From Hyphomicrobiales bacterium (GTDB lineage Bacteria; Pseudomonadota; Alphaproteobacteria; Rhizobiales; Xanthobacteraceae): a stretch of 64,000 nucleotides of DNA. A model generated the notes under the pieces. It did not search any database, was not told the DNA's origin, and was given only the letters and a program-made list of their open reading frames with translations. This document shows, piece after piece, positions 1 to 7,932 of the stretch (position 1 is the stretch's first letter; every line of letters starts with the position of its first letter). The stretch spans positions 434,001 to 498,000 of the forward strand of contig JADJPN010000003.1 of the NCBI GenBank assembly GCA_016713235.1, written 5' to 3'. Position numbers and translations under genes: made by a program.

Positions 1-548
1 CGAAAGAGGCGGGCGCCTACACGTTGCGCGGACATTCCTATTTGCAGACCGGAGACTCCGCGCGCGCAATCGAGGATTTCTCGGAAGCGATCAAGCTCGG
101 CAGCCGCGACTTCTATGCCTTCGTCGGCCGCGCGGTTGCCTATCGCCGCGCGCGCGATTTTCCGCGTTCGATCGCGGATTATAATGAGGCCATCAAGATC
201 AGACCCGATCACGCGGGCGCGTGGAACAACCGCTGCTTCGTACAGGCGATTGCCGGCAACCTCGACGCGGCGCTTGCTGACTGCAACGAGTCGCTGCGCA
301 TGGTGGCGAACGAGCCCAATACGCCTGATAGCCGTGCACTCGTCTATCTGAAGAAGGGCAGTTGGGATCTTGCGATTGCCGATTACGATGCCGTGCTGAA
401 GATCGCGCCAAGTACCGTGAGCGCCTTGTACGGGCGCGGGCTTGCGAAATTGAAGAAGGGCGACAAGCGCGGGCAGGCCGACATTGCGACCGCGACCGCC
501 GCCGCGCCCACGATCGCGCAGGAATTCGAGCGCTACGGCATCAAGTAA
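1..548 (+). CDS. TPR-repeat protein, 5' end outside window
   Basis: The frame is open at the left edge; the first possible start is a TTG at 24 and no stop precedes it, so the gene very probably begins upstream. At least three tetratricopeptide units are visible, spaced about 34 residues (for example AIEDFSEAIKL, SIADYNEAIKI, AIADYDAVLKI), with the usual alternation of small and aromatic residues. Such helical repeats are protein-protein interaction scaffolds. No catalytic domain is seen in the part present. The C-terminus ends about 25 residues after the last repeat. Specific partner unknown. Confidence 0.8.
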   Translation, partial: KEAGAYTLRGHSYLQTGDSARAIEDFSEAIKLGSRDFYAFVGRAVAYRRARDFPRSIADYNEAIKIRPDHAGAWNNRCFVQAIAGNLDAALADCNESLRMVANEPNTPDSRALVYLKKGSWDLAIADYDAVLKIAPSTVSALYGRGLAKLKKGDKRGQADIATATAAAPTIAQEFERYGIK

Positions 549-840
549 GGCGACCGCGTCCGGCGCTTGCAAGGGCGACCGGCTTTCCGGACTGCGCAGC
601 AGCGCCTGCGCGGTAACCTTGAGCGCGCAATTGCGGACTGTGGCGAAGAGCTCCGCAAAAATGGGCGTGCCGCGCTATTTTTTTAACCTATGCAAAATGT
701 GCAGGCGTTCTTTTCAACCCATGCGGAACGCGCGGCCATTGTGTGGAAAAGATCGTCATAAAGCTTTTGCATTCGAACGAGACTTCGCTAACCATTACGT
801 GGATACCAGCGGCGGAAATGTAAGATGTGGGGTACCCGTC

Positions 841-1062
841 ATGATTCCAGTGGCGGCTTATCGGCGGCGTGCGGAACACTGCGAGCAGCGTTCAAAGGTG
901 GCGAAGGACGACTATCACCGGAAGATTTATTCGCAGCTCGCGGAAATGTGGACGGAGATGGCTGAAAAGGCCGAGCACCGGGAGGCAACGCAGCGGCGCG
1001 AAATCGACGACGCGCTTGCGACCATCCAGCGTGCAACCCAGCAAAATATCAATAGAAGCTAG
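841..1062 (+). CDS. small charged hypothetical protein (73 aa)
   Basis: ATG at 841 opens a 73-residue frame beginning MIPVAAYRRRAEHCEQ. It is rich in Arg, Glu, Ala and Gln and predicted fully helical. It resembles the many short rhizobial proteins of the pattern 'YRRRAEECxxLA...MAxxWxxLAExAE', which have no known function. The same frame stays open upstream to 484, but that part has no coding character, so the internal ATG is preferred. No signal peptide or membrane segment. Confidence 0.55.
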   Translation: MIPVAAYRRRAEHCEQRSKVAKDDYHRKIYSQLAEMWTEMAEKAEHREATQRREIDDALATIQRATQQNINRS

Positions 1063-1321
1063 GTTTTCCATGACGCCCGGCCCAGCCTGAGAAAGCGGCT
1101 GGCGCTTGCGGGTGTTCGGTATTGCCGGTTCGCACGCGGGCCGTCTTCCGTTTCATCCTCCGCTGCCGACCGCGACGCGCTCCCGCGCACAGGGGACTAT
1201 TCTGTCTCGCTCATGAGTGCCGGCCGCTTTTGTGGGCGTGTCGCCGGTTACGCTTGTTAAAATGTTCATGTTATGTTCTTTTTCGGGCAGGCTGTGAAAC
1301 TCGCCCAGGGAGCTTGGAGAC

Positions 1322-1705
1322 ATGAGCGCTTACGTGACAGTCGGAACAAACGACCCGGAAAAGTCGAACGCATTTTACGACGCTGTTTTGGCCACCATCG
1401 GTTGGAAGTCGCACGCCGATTTCCCGGGGGGGCGCGCTTACTCGGAGGGCGGTGACGGCAAGAGATTTGTTTTGTGGGTCGCAAAACCATTCAACAAGGA
1501 AGCCGCGACGGCCGGGAACGGCTCGATGGTTGGTTTCATCGCGAAGTCCCGCGAGGAAGTTGACGCCTTTTATGCCGTGGCCATGGCAAACGGCGGTTCG
1601 GACGAGGGCGCACCAGGTCTTCGCCCGCATTACGGTCCGCACTGGTACGCCGCTTACCTGCGCGATACCGCGGGCAACAAGCTCGCGATCGTTTTCAATA
1701 ATTGA
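1322..1705 (+). CDS. VOC family protein (glyoxalase/bleomycin-resistance fold)
   Basis: A 127-residue single-domain protein of the vicinal oxygen chelate superfamily. The N-terminal 'NDPEKSNAFYDAVLATIGW' and the C-terminal 'YAAYLRDTAGNKLAIVF' match the two beta-alpha-beta-beta-beta modules of the family, which bind a metal at the cleft. Members are dioxygenases, lyases, isomerases or drug-binding proteins, and the substrate cannot be told from sequence. A purine-rich site (GGGAGCTTGGAGAC) precedes the ATG. The gene converges on the enoyl-CoA hydratase gene, ending six bases from it. Confidence 0.85.
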   Translation: MSAYVTVGTNDPEKSNAFYDAVLATIGWKSHADFPGGRAYSEGGDGKRFVLWVAKPFNKEAATAGNGSMVGFIAKSREEVDAFYAVAMANGGSDEGAPGLRPHYGPHWYAAYLRDTAGNKLAIVFNN

Positions 1706-1710
1706 TCGCT

Positions 1711-2477
1711 TTAGAATTTTCCGTGACGCCCGGTGCCGCCCGAAAAGCGGCTCGCGCCCGCGATGGCTTCCTGCTGCACGGCGGGCAGGCCGCCCTGCAT
1801 TTCCTTTCGCGTCGCGTCGTCCCAGTCGAGCGACCACTGGTCGATCGCGGACAGGCGGTCCGCGCGCATGCAGACCTGCGGGAAGGCGGATAACTGTTCG
1901 GCGATTTCGAGGGCTGCACCTCCAGCGCCTTGCCCTCGACCACGCGGTTGGCTAACCCCATTGCGAGCGCTTCCTCGGCTTTCACCGGACGGCCGGTGAG
2001 GATGAGATCCATTGCGCGACTGTGGCCGATCAGCCGGGGCAGGCGGATGGTGCCGAGGTCCACGAGCGGCACGCCGAAGCGGCGGCAGAACACGCCGAAC
2101 ACGGCGGATCTCGCGGCGACGCGCATGTCACACCAGCTTGCGACTTCGATCCCGCCCGCGACGGCATAGCCTTCGACTGCGGCGATCACCGGCTTGGAGA
2201 GTTTCAGCCGCGTGCAGCCCATGGGCGCGAAATCACCCTCGGTGAGAAACGGACGCTTCTCACCCTGCGCGAGTGCGTGAAGATCGGCGCCCGCGCAGAA
2301 GTTTCCGCCGGCGCCAGTCAGCACCGCGACATCGAGCGTGTCGTCGGCGTCGAATTGCTTGAAGACTTTATAGATGGCTTCTGCGGTTGCGAGATCGAAG
2401 GCGTTGCGCCGCTCTGGCCGATTGACGGTAACGATGGCGATGCGGTTCTTGCGCTCGACGAGGACGGGATCGGCCAT
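1711..2477 (-). CDS. enoyl-CoA hydratase/isomerase (crotonase) family, one frame break
   Basis: The N-terminal 190 residues are a clear crotonase: NRPERRNAF near the start, the oxyanion-hole segment GGNFCAGADL, and the AVEGYAVAGGIEV helix. Members hydrate, isomerise or hydrolyse acyl-CoA esters in the cytoplasm. Near 1915-1925 the frame breaks after VVEGKALE. Reading on in the neighbouring frame gives a normal C-terminus (LSAFPQVCMRADRLSAIDQW ... GGTGRHGKF) ending at 1711, whereas the uncorrected frame runs to 1695 with arginine-rich nonsense. A single-base error explains this. The 5' end is divergent from the small secreted gene at 2549. Confidence 0.8.
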
Positions 2478-2548
2478 GTTGTTCGCTCCGGAGTTGGCGT
2501 TGCGTGGGATGCTAGCGGCGCGCCCTGAACGGGCATAGACTCCGGCTC

Positions 2549-2847
2549 GTGAAGAGTTTCGTCAAAACCGTTCTGGTTTCCGTCGCGGTTTCAGTTGCGC
2601 TCGCCGGCGCGGCTTTCGCCGCCGATCTCCCGCTGCCTCCCGCGCGGAAAGCAAAGCCGCAACACGTGGTGCCGGCACCCGCGCCGGCAAGCAGCCGACC
2701 GACTTCGAGAAGCTCGGTGCGGATTGTGTGGAAGCGACTGACGGCTGTCGCCGCTTCACGCGGGCAGGTGACGGGCTGTTCGATGCGGCGAGCAACATCG
2801 GCATCGCCTGCCAGCCGCAGCCGTTAAGTTGCAGCAAGCGTAAGTAG
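2549..2847 (+). CDS. small secreted cysteine-containing protein, one frame break
   Basis: GTG start at 2549. The N-terminus is a typical Sec signal peptide (KSFVKTVLVSVAVSVALAGA, cut after AAFAA), followed by a Pro/Ala/Lys-rich linker. Around 2690 the frame breaks. With one added base the rest reads KQPTDFEKLGADCVEATDGC and ends SCSKRK at 2847, giving four cysteines that could form two disulfides. The uncorrected frame is Arg/Ser-rich and stops at 2827. Predicted to be periplasmic; function unknown. It is divergent from the enoyl-CoA hydratase gene. Confidence 0.6.
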
Positions 2848-3189
2848 CGCCGCCACACGCACGGCACGAGATTCAGCGCATCAGGCGCGGATGAACCGTT
2901 GATTTGACGGCATTGCTGCCCTCAGCGCGGGCGGAACTTTCGGTGGCGCGGCAATGCCATGGTCGCCGCGCCCGGTTCCGCGAGCTGACAGCAAAACCCC
3001 GGCCGGCTATCCGGCCTTATGTTCTTGATAGAACGGTAAAAATTTGGCCGTTCGTGCCCTCTAGAGCACTCGGTATCGGGATAACGCGTTTTTGCGTGGT
3101 TTGGGCTGGACGCGAGCGCCGTTTTAGGGCCGATTGGGGTTTATTCCCGGCGGAACAGCTGAATCGCGTCAGGGCAGGTCGGTAAGACA
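2848..3189. other. intergenic region upstream of mrcA
   Basis: About 340 bases with no convincing gene. A frame from 2904 to 3185 is open but has no domain-like or biased composition. The stretch presumably carries the promoter of the penicillin-binding protein gene. An AT-richer patch lies at about 3025-3055, but I cannot assign -35/-10 boxes with confidence. Confidence 0.4.
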
Positions 3190-5536
3190 ATGCGGTTTTT
3201 CGTAAGATTTCTCGGCTTCCTGTTTACGGCGGGAGCAATCCTGTTCGTCGTGGGCGCCGTCGGCGCGACCTGGGCGGTCTGGCACTTCTCCAAGGACCTT
3301 CCCGATTATTCGGCGCTCCAGAACTACGAGCCGCCGGTAATGACGCGCGTGCATGCCTCGGACGGCTCGCTGGTGGCCGAATACGCGAAGGAGCGCCGCC
3401 TCTATTTGCCCGTGCAGGCGATTCCGAAGCGCGTATTCGACGCCTTCACCGCCGCCGAGGACAAGAATTTCTGGAGCCACGGCGGCATCGATCTGTTCGG
3501 CATCGCGCGCGCGGTCGTGAATAACCTGGAGCAGCTCGGCACCGGCCGCCGCCCGCAAGGCGCGTCCACCATCACGCAGCAGGTCGCGAAGAACTTCCTC
3601 GTCGGCAACGAAACCTCGATCAACCGCAAGATCAAGGAAGCGTTGCTCGCGTTGCGCATCGAGCGCGCGTATTCGAAAGAGAAAATTCTCGAGCTGTATC
3701 TGAACGAGATTTACCTCGGCCTCGGCGCTTACGGCATCGCCGCGGCGTCCTTGCTCTACTTCGACAAGTCGGTGCATCAGCTTTCTATCGAGGAGGTTGC
3801 TTATCTTGCGGCGCTCCCGAAAGCGCCGAACAATTATCATCCGTTCCGCCAGCGCGACGCAGCGCTCATCCGCCGTAACTGGGTGATCGACCAGATGGTC
3901 ATCACCGGCGCGGTGAAGCAGCAGGAAGCGAACGATGCGAAGAAGAAGCCGCTCAATATCGCGATGCGCGCGCAAGGACCGAACCAGTTCAACGCGGAAT
4001 ACTTCGCGGAAGAAGTGCGGCGCGAAATCTTCGAGCGTTATGGCGAAGACAAACTCTACAAAGGCGGCCTTTCGGTCCGCACCACGCTGAACCCGAAGAT
4101 GCAGGTGATCGCACGCCGCGTGTTCACCGACGGTCTGATCCGCTTCGACGAGAGCGCGGCTGGCGCGTGCGCAGACCAAGATGGAGCCGACGCCGGGCAT
4201 CGACTGGGGGCGAAGCTCGCGGAAGTCCGCCAGCTTAACGACACCGGCTGGCGTCTTGCCGTCGTGTTGCAAGTGACCGATCAGGCCACGACCATCGGTT
4301 TCCAGCCGCAGCGCGACCGTGGCGGCGCGCTCGTGAAAGAACGCGAGACGGGCATTCTTCCGCGGACGGCGTGAAGTGGACCAAACAGCCGATGCGCAAG
4401 GCGGTCGCGCCCGGCGACATCATTTATGTCTCAAGCTGCTGGCAAATCCGAAAACCAGTGGCCTCCAACAGATCCCGGAAGTATCCGGGGGTCTCGTCGT
4501 GATGGATCCCTGGACCGGCCGTGTCTACGCCACCGCGCTCGACAACGGCTACACGCCGTCCACGATCGTGATGGATGCGCCGCTCGAGATCGAGCAGGGC
4601 CCGGGGCAGGCTGCGTGGAACCCGCAAAACTATTCCGGCAAGTTCTACGGACCGCAGACGCTGCGCTTCGGCATCGAGCATTCGCGTAACGTCATGACGG
4701 TGCGTCTTGCGCAGGATGTCGGCATGCCGCTGCAGGGAATATTCGCGCCGTTTCGGTGTCTACGACAAGATGCCGCCTTATCTTTCGTTCGCGCTTGGCG
4801 CGGGCGAGACGACTTTGATGCGCATGGCGGCTGGATATTCGATGTTCGCGAACGGCGGCCGCAAGGTGCAGGCGACGCTGATCGACCGCATTCAGGATCG
4901 CTACGGCAAGACGATTTACAAGCACGACGACCGTCAGTGTCAGGGCTGTGAAAATCAGGCCTGGAATAACCAGCCGGAGCCGACGCTGATCGACCGCCGC
5001 GAGCTCGTGATCGATCCGATGAGCGCCTACCAGATCACCTCGATGATGGAAGGCGTGGTGTTACGCGGCACCGGCACCGCGTTGCGTCCGCTCAATCGTC
5101 CGGTGGCCGGCAAGACCGGCACCACCAACGATGAGAAGGACGTCTGGTTCATGGGCTTCACGCCCGATCTCGTGGTCGGCGTTTATCTCGGCTACGACCG
5201 TCCGCGCCCGCTTGGCCGTGGCATCACTGGCGGCCAGTATGCAGCGCCGATCGTGCGCGACTTCCTCAAAGAAGCGCTCGCGGATCGTCCGCCGCAGCCG
5301 TTCCGCGTCCCGCCCGGACTGAAGCTCGTTCGCGTCGACCTGACGACGGGGCTGCGCGCACAGTCGGGCGACAACAAAGTCATTCTCGAAGCCCTCCGCC
5401 CCGGTACTGCGCCGCCGGACTCGCTCTCCATCGTCGGGTTCAACGACTCCGACGGCAATCCCATCGGCGGCAACCAGAATCGCTCGACCTCGCCGGACCA
5501 GCAGGGCTTCTTCACCGCGGCCGCGGCTTGTGGTGA
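3190..5536 (+). pseudogene. mrcA: class A penicillin-binding protein 1A (mrcA/ponA), multiply interrupted
   Basis: Bifunctional peptidoglycan glycosyltransferase/transpeptidase of the inner membrane. It has an N-terminal anchor (residues 5-30), then glycosyltransferase motifs TAAEDKNFWSHGGID, GASTITQQVAKNF and LELYLNEIYLG. The transpeptidase part keeps the SxN motif (IEHSRNVMT) and KTG (VAGKTGTTNDEKDVWFMGF). The frame breaks near 4150, 4210, 4360, 4433 and 4740, each repaired by a one-base change. The block between GRVYAT and ALDNGYTP (near 4523-4531) lacks the usual 30-35 residues that include the catalytic SxxK. The frame in use at the end runs to 5570, inside a REP-like element. A shifted ending Gly-Leu-Trp at 5536 is likelier. 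Probably assembly errors, though the deletion could be real. Confidence 0.8.
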
Positions 5537-5559
5537 TCGCAGACTGACATCACACTTTG

Positions 5560-5656
5560 CCTCATGGTGAGGGGCGATGCGAAGCATCGCGTCTCGAACC
5601 ATGGGCCGAATTCTCATCCTTCGAGACGGACGCTTCGCGGCCTCCTCAGGATGAGG
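5560..5656. repeat. REP-like pair of palindromes between mrcA and prfB
   Basis: Two imperfect palindromes stand back to back. The first (5560-5607) pairs CATGGT and GCGATGC with GCATCGC and ACCATG. The second (5612-5656) pairs CTCATCCT with AGGATGAG around an inner TTCGAGACG arm. The 'CTCATCCTTCGAGACG...CCTCAGGATGAG' form is the common intergenic palindrome of Bradyrhizobium/Rhodopseudomonas-type genomes (from memory). These can fold as RNA hairpins and may act as transcription terminators or mRNA stabilisers for mrcA. I did not notice another copy in this window. Confidence 0.7.
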
Positions 5657-5711
5657 CGGATTGATACACGCGGCTTCGCCGCATATACGGTTTGCCGAAA
5701 AGAGAATCGCA

Positions 5712-6842
5712 ATGCGCGCCGAAACCGTCAAACTCGTCGAAGAAATCAAGCAGTCGATCGAACTGCTGAGGAGGTCTCTTTGACGTCGAGAAATCGGAAA
5801 AACGTCTCGCGGAGCTGAACGCGCTCGCCGAAGACCCGAAGCTTTGGGACGATCCGCAGAAGGCATCGAAGCTGATGCAGGAGCGCACTTCGGTCGAAGA
5901 CGCGCTCGGTTCGATCAAGCGAATCCAGACCGATCTCTCCGACAACGTCGAACTGATCGCACTCGGCGAAGCCGAGAACGACGACGCGACCGTCAAGGAT
6001 GCCGAAGATAAACTCGCGGAGTTGAAAGCCGAGACCGGCCGCCGCCAGATGGAAGCGCTGCTCTCGGGCGAAGCGGATGCGAACGACGCCTATCTCGAAG
6101 TGCATGCGGGCGCGGGCGGCACCGAGAGCCAGGACTGGCGAACATGCTCTTGCGCATGTACACGCGCTGGGCCGAGCAGCACAAATACAAGATTGCGCTC
6201 GTCGAGCAGAGCGACGGCGAAACCGCCGGCATCAAATCAGCCACGATCGAAGTGAAGGGCAAGAACGCCTATGGCTGGCTGAAGACCGAGAACGGCGTGC
6301 ATCGCCTGGTGCGCATTTCGCCCTATGACGCGAACGCGCGGCGGCATACTTCTTTCTCGTCGATCACCGTTTATCCGGTGGTCGATGACGACATCAAAAT
6401 CGAAATCGATGAATCGCAGGTGCGCGTGGATACCATGCGTTCCGGCGGCGCGGGCGGCCAGCACGTCAACAAGACCGAGTCTGCCGTACGCCTCACGCAC
6501 ATTCCGACCGGCATCGCAGTGGTCAGCCAAGGCGACCGCTCGCAACACAAGAACCGCGCGCAGGCGTGGAACATGCTGCGCGCGAAATTGTATCAAGCTG
6601 AATTGAAGCGCCGCGAAGAAAGGCCGCGGCCGATCAGGCCCGCCAAGACCGACATCGGCTGGGGTCACCAGATCCGGTCCTATGTCTTGCAGCCGTATCA
6701 GCTCGTCAAAGACCTGCGCACCGGCGAGACTTCCACCAGCCCGCAGGATGTGCTCGACGGCGATCTCGACGACTTCATGCACGCGACGCTCGCGCAGAAG
6801 GTTTTCGGCGGCGGGCCGGATAGCGTCGAGGATGTCGAGTAA
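5712..6842 (+). CDS. prfB: peptide chain release factor 2 (RF2) with programmed +1 frameshift
   Basis: RF2 recognises UGA and UAA in the ribosome and triggers peptide release. Translation starts at ATG 5712, reads 23 codons and meets an in-frame TGA at 5781. A +1 slip on CTT continues as LDVEKSEKRLAELNA. The catalytic GGQ lies in SGGAGGQHVNKTESAVRLT and the stop-codon-reading tripeptide region is ISPYDANARRHTSF (SPY where E. coli RF2 has SPF). About 376 residues, normal for RF2. A second break near 6138 (TGGCGAAC where TGGGCGAAC is expected, giving DWANMLLRMY) is not at a slippery site and is probably a lost G. Confidence 0.93.
5769..5784 (+). promoter_or_regulatory. RF2 programmed +1 frameshift site
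   Basis: The bases AGGAGG (5769-5774), a three-base spacer TCT, then CTT TGA C. This is the autoregulatory site of bacterial prfB: a Shine-Dalgarno-like hexamer three bases before the CTT slip codon, and a weak UGA-C stop context. When RF2 is scarce, UGA is read slowly, the ribosome slips to GAC, and full-length RF2 is made. Spacing equals that of the E. coli site. Confidence 0.93.
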
Positions 6843-6857
6843 CGCGCGATTCACATG

Positions 6858-6885
6858 AACCTGGGTGCATGACGATGCACAGGTT
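6858..6885 (+). terminator. imperfect inverted repeat downstream of prfB
   Basis: AACCTG-(GG)-TGCAT pairs with ATGCA-CAGGTT around a GACG loop, leaving a two-base bulge. There is no T-tract after it. It could be a factor-dependent terminator or mRNA-stabilising hairpin for prfB, or an operator for the downstream binding-protein gene. Confidence 0.4.
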
Positions 6886-6953
6886 ACGGAAATTGACGCG
6901 GATTGTTATGTACTTAGTCTCTCCATGACGGGGCGAGCCGGAGGGAGACTACA

Positions 6954-7752
6954 ATGAAAATCAAAACGCTTTCGATGATTGCGCTCATGTCCGTCGTAAC
7001 GCCCGCACTCGGCAATGAAGTAGCGCTGCTGCACGCAGCAGGAAGCCTGCGCGGTGCGCTGACGGAGCTTTCGAGCGAGTTTCAGAAAACGACGAAGATC
7101 GAAGTCAAGGCGAAGTACGGTCCTTCCGGTTTGCTGAAAGGTGAAATCGAAGGCGGGGCCAAGGCGGAAGTCTTCGCCTCTGCAAACATGAATCATCCGC
7201 AGGCGCTTGCGAAGGCGAACAAGGCGGGTCCGTGTGCGGATGTTCGCGCGCAACCGGCTTTGCGCGCTGGTGCGGCCCGGACTCGACGTGACGCCGGCGA
7301 ACCTTCCCGACCGCATGCTCGACGAAAAGATCAAGCTCGGTACGTCGACGCCGAAAGCCGATCCTTCCGGCGACTATGCTTGGGAAGTGTTCAAAAAGGC
7401 GGAAGCGATCCGCGCCGGATCGTTCGCAGCGCTCGACAAGAAGGCGCTGCAACTGACCGGCGGGAAGGATTCGCCGCCGCCACCAAAAAATAAGAGCGTT
7501 TATGGTGCGGTTGTCGCGGAAGGAAAGGCGGATATTTTCCTGACCTACTGCACCAATGCGATCGTCGCAAAGCGCGAGAACCCGGGACAGAATGTCGTGG
7601 CGTTACCGGAAAATCTTGCGGTCGGCGCGGATTACGGCTTGACCCTCGTCAATGGTTCGTCGGCGAATGCAAAGCGTCTCGCCGAGTTCATTCTGTCGGC
7701 GGAGGGACAAGCGATCCTCGCCAAACATGGCTTCGCGCCTCCCGCGAAATAG
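6954..7752 (+). CDS. periplasmic molybdate-type substrate-binding protein (ModA-like), one frame break
   Basis: Starts MKIKTLSMIALMSVVTPALG, a Sec signal peptide, preceded by GGAGGGAGACTACA. The mature part begins with the ModA-like segment LLHAAGSLRGALTELSSEF and continues with GPSGLLKGEIEGGAKAEVFA, which match the anion-binding loops of the family. The frame breaks near 7231 (an extra T in GGTCCGTGTGCGG; the corrected reading is AGPVRMFARNRLCALV). The C-terminal lobe contains SVYGAVVAEGKADIFLTY and AEFILSAEGQAILAKHGF. About 265 residues. No modB, modC or modE lies beside it, so the transport partner and ligand (molybdate, tungstate or another oxyanion) are not established. Confidence 0.8.
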
Positions 7753-7780
7753 TTCTTTGGCTCAAGGATAAGCCAGAACA

Positions 7781-7810
7781 GGGGCCCGCTTCGCGGGTCC
7801 CTTTATCTTT
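7781..7810 (+). terminator. intrinsic terminator after the ModA-like gene
   Basis: A 9-base stem GGGGCCCGC / GCGGGTCCC with a three-base TTC loop and one G-T pair, followed by TTTATCTTT. It closes the ModA-like gene 29 bases after its stop. Confidence 0.75.
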
Positions 7811-7932
7811 CGGCTTTCGCCGGGGCAAGCGGACCTCGCAGCCCGAAGCTTGCTTTCGCTCTGCATAGCGGCATGATCTCGGCCGAACGCGCGCGGAAAA
7901 TTACTGCGCCGCAATAACTTCGGGAGAGAGAC

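Noticed and set aside
484..840. N-terminal extension of the small gene at 841
   Set aside because: The region shows no domain or coding bias and the family is about 70 residues long.
3169..4272. 367-codon open frame on the - strand
   Set aside because: Antisense of the mrcA glycosyltransferase domain, which has unmistakable motifs.
6130..6145. A second programmed frameshift in prfB
   Set aside because: No slippery codon, stop or Shine-Dalgarno-like element; a missing G in TGGGCG explains it.
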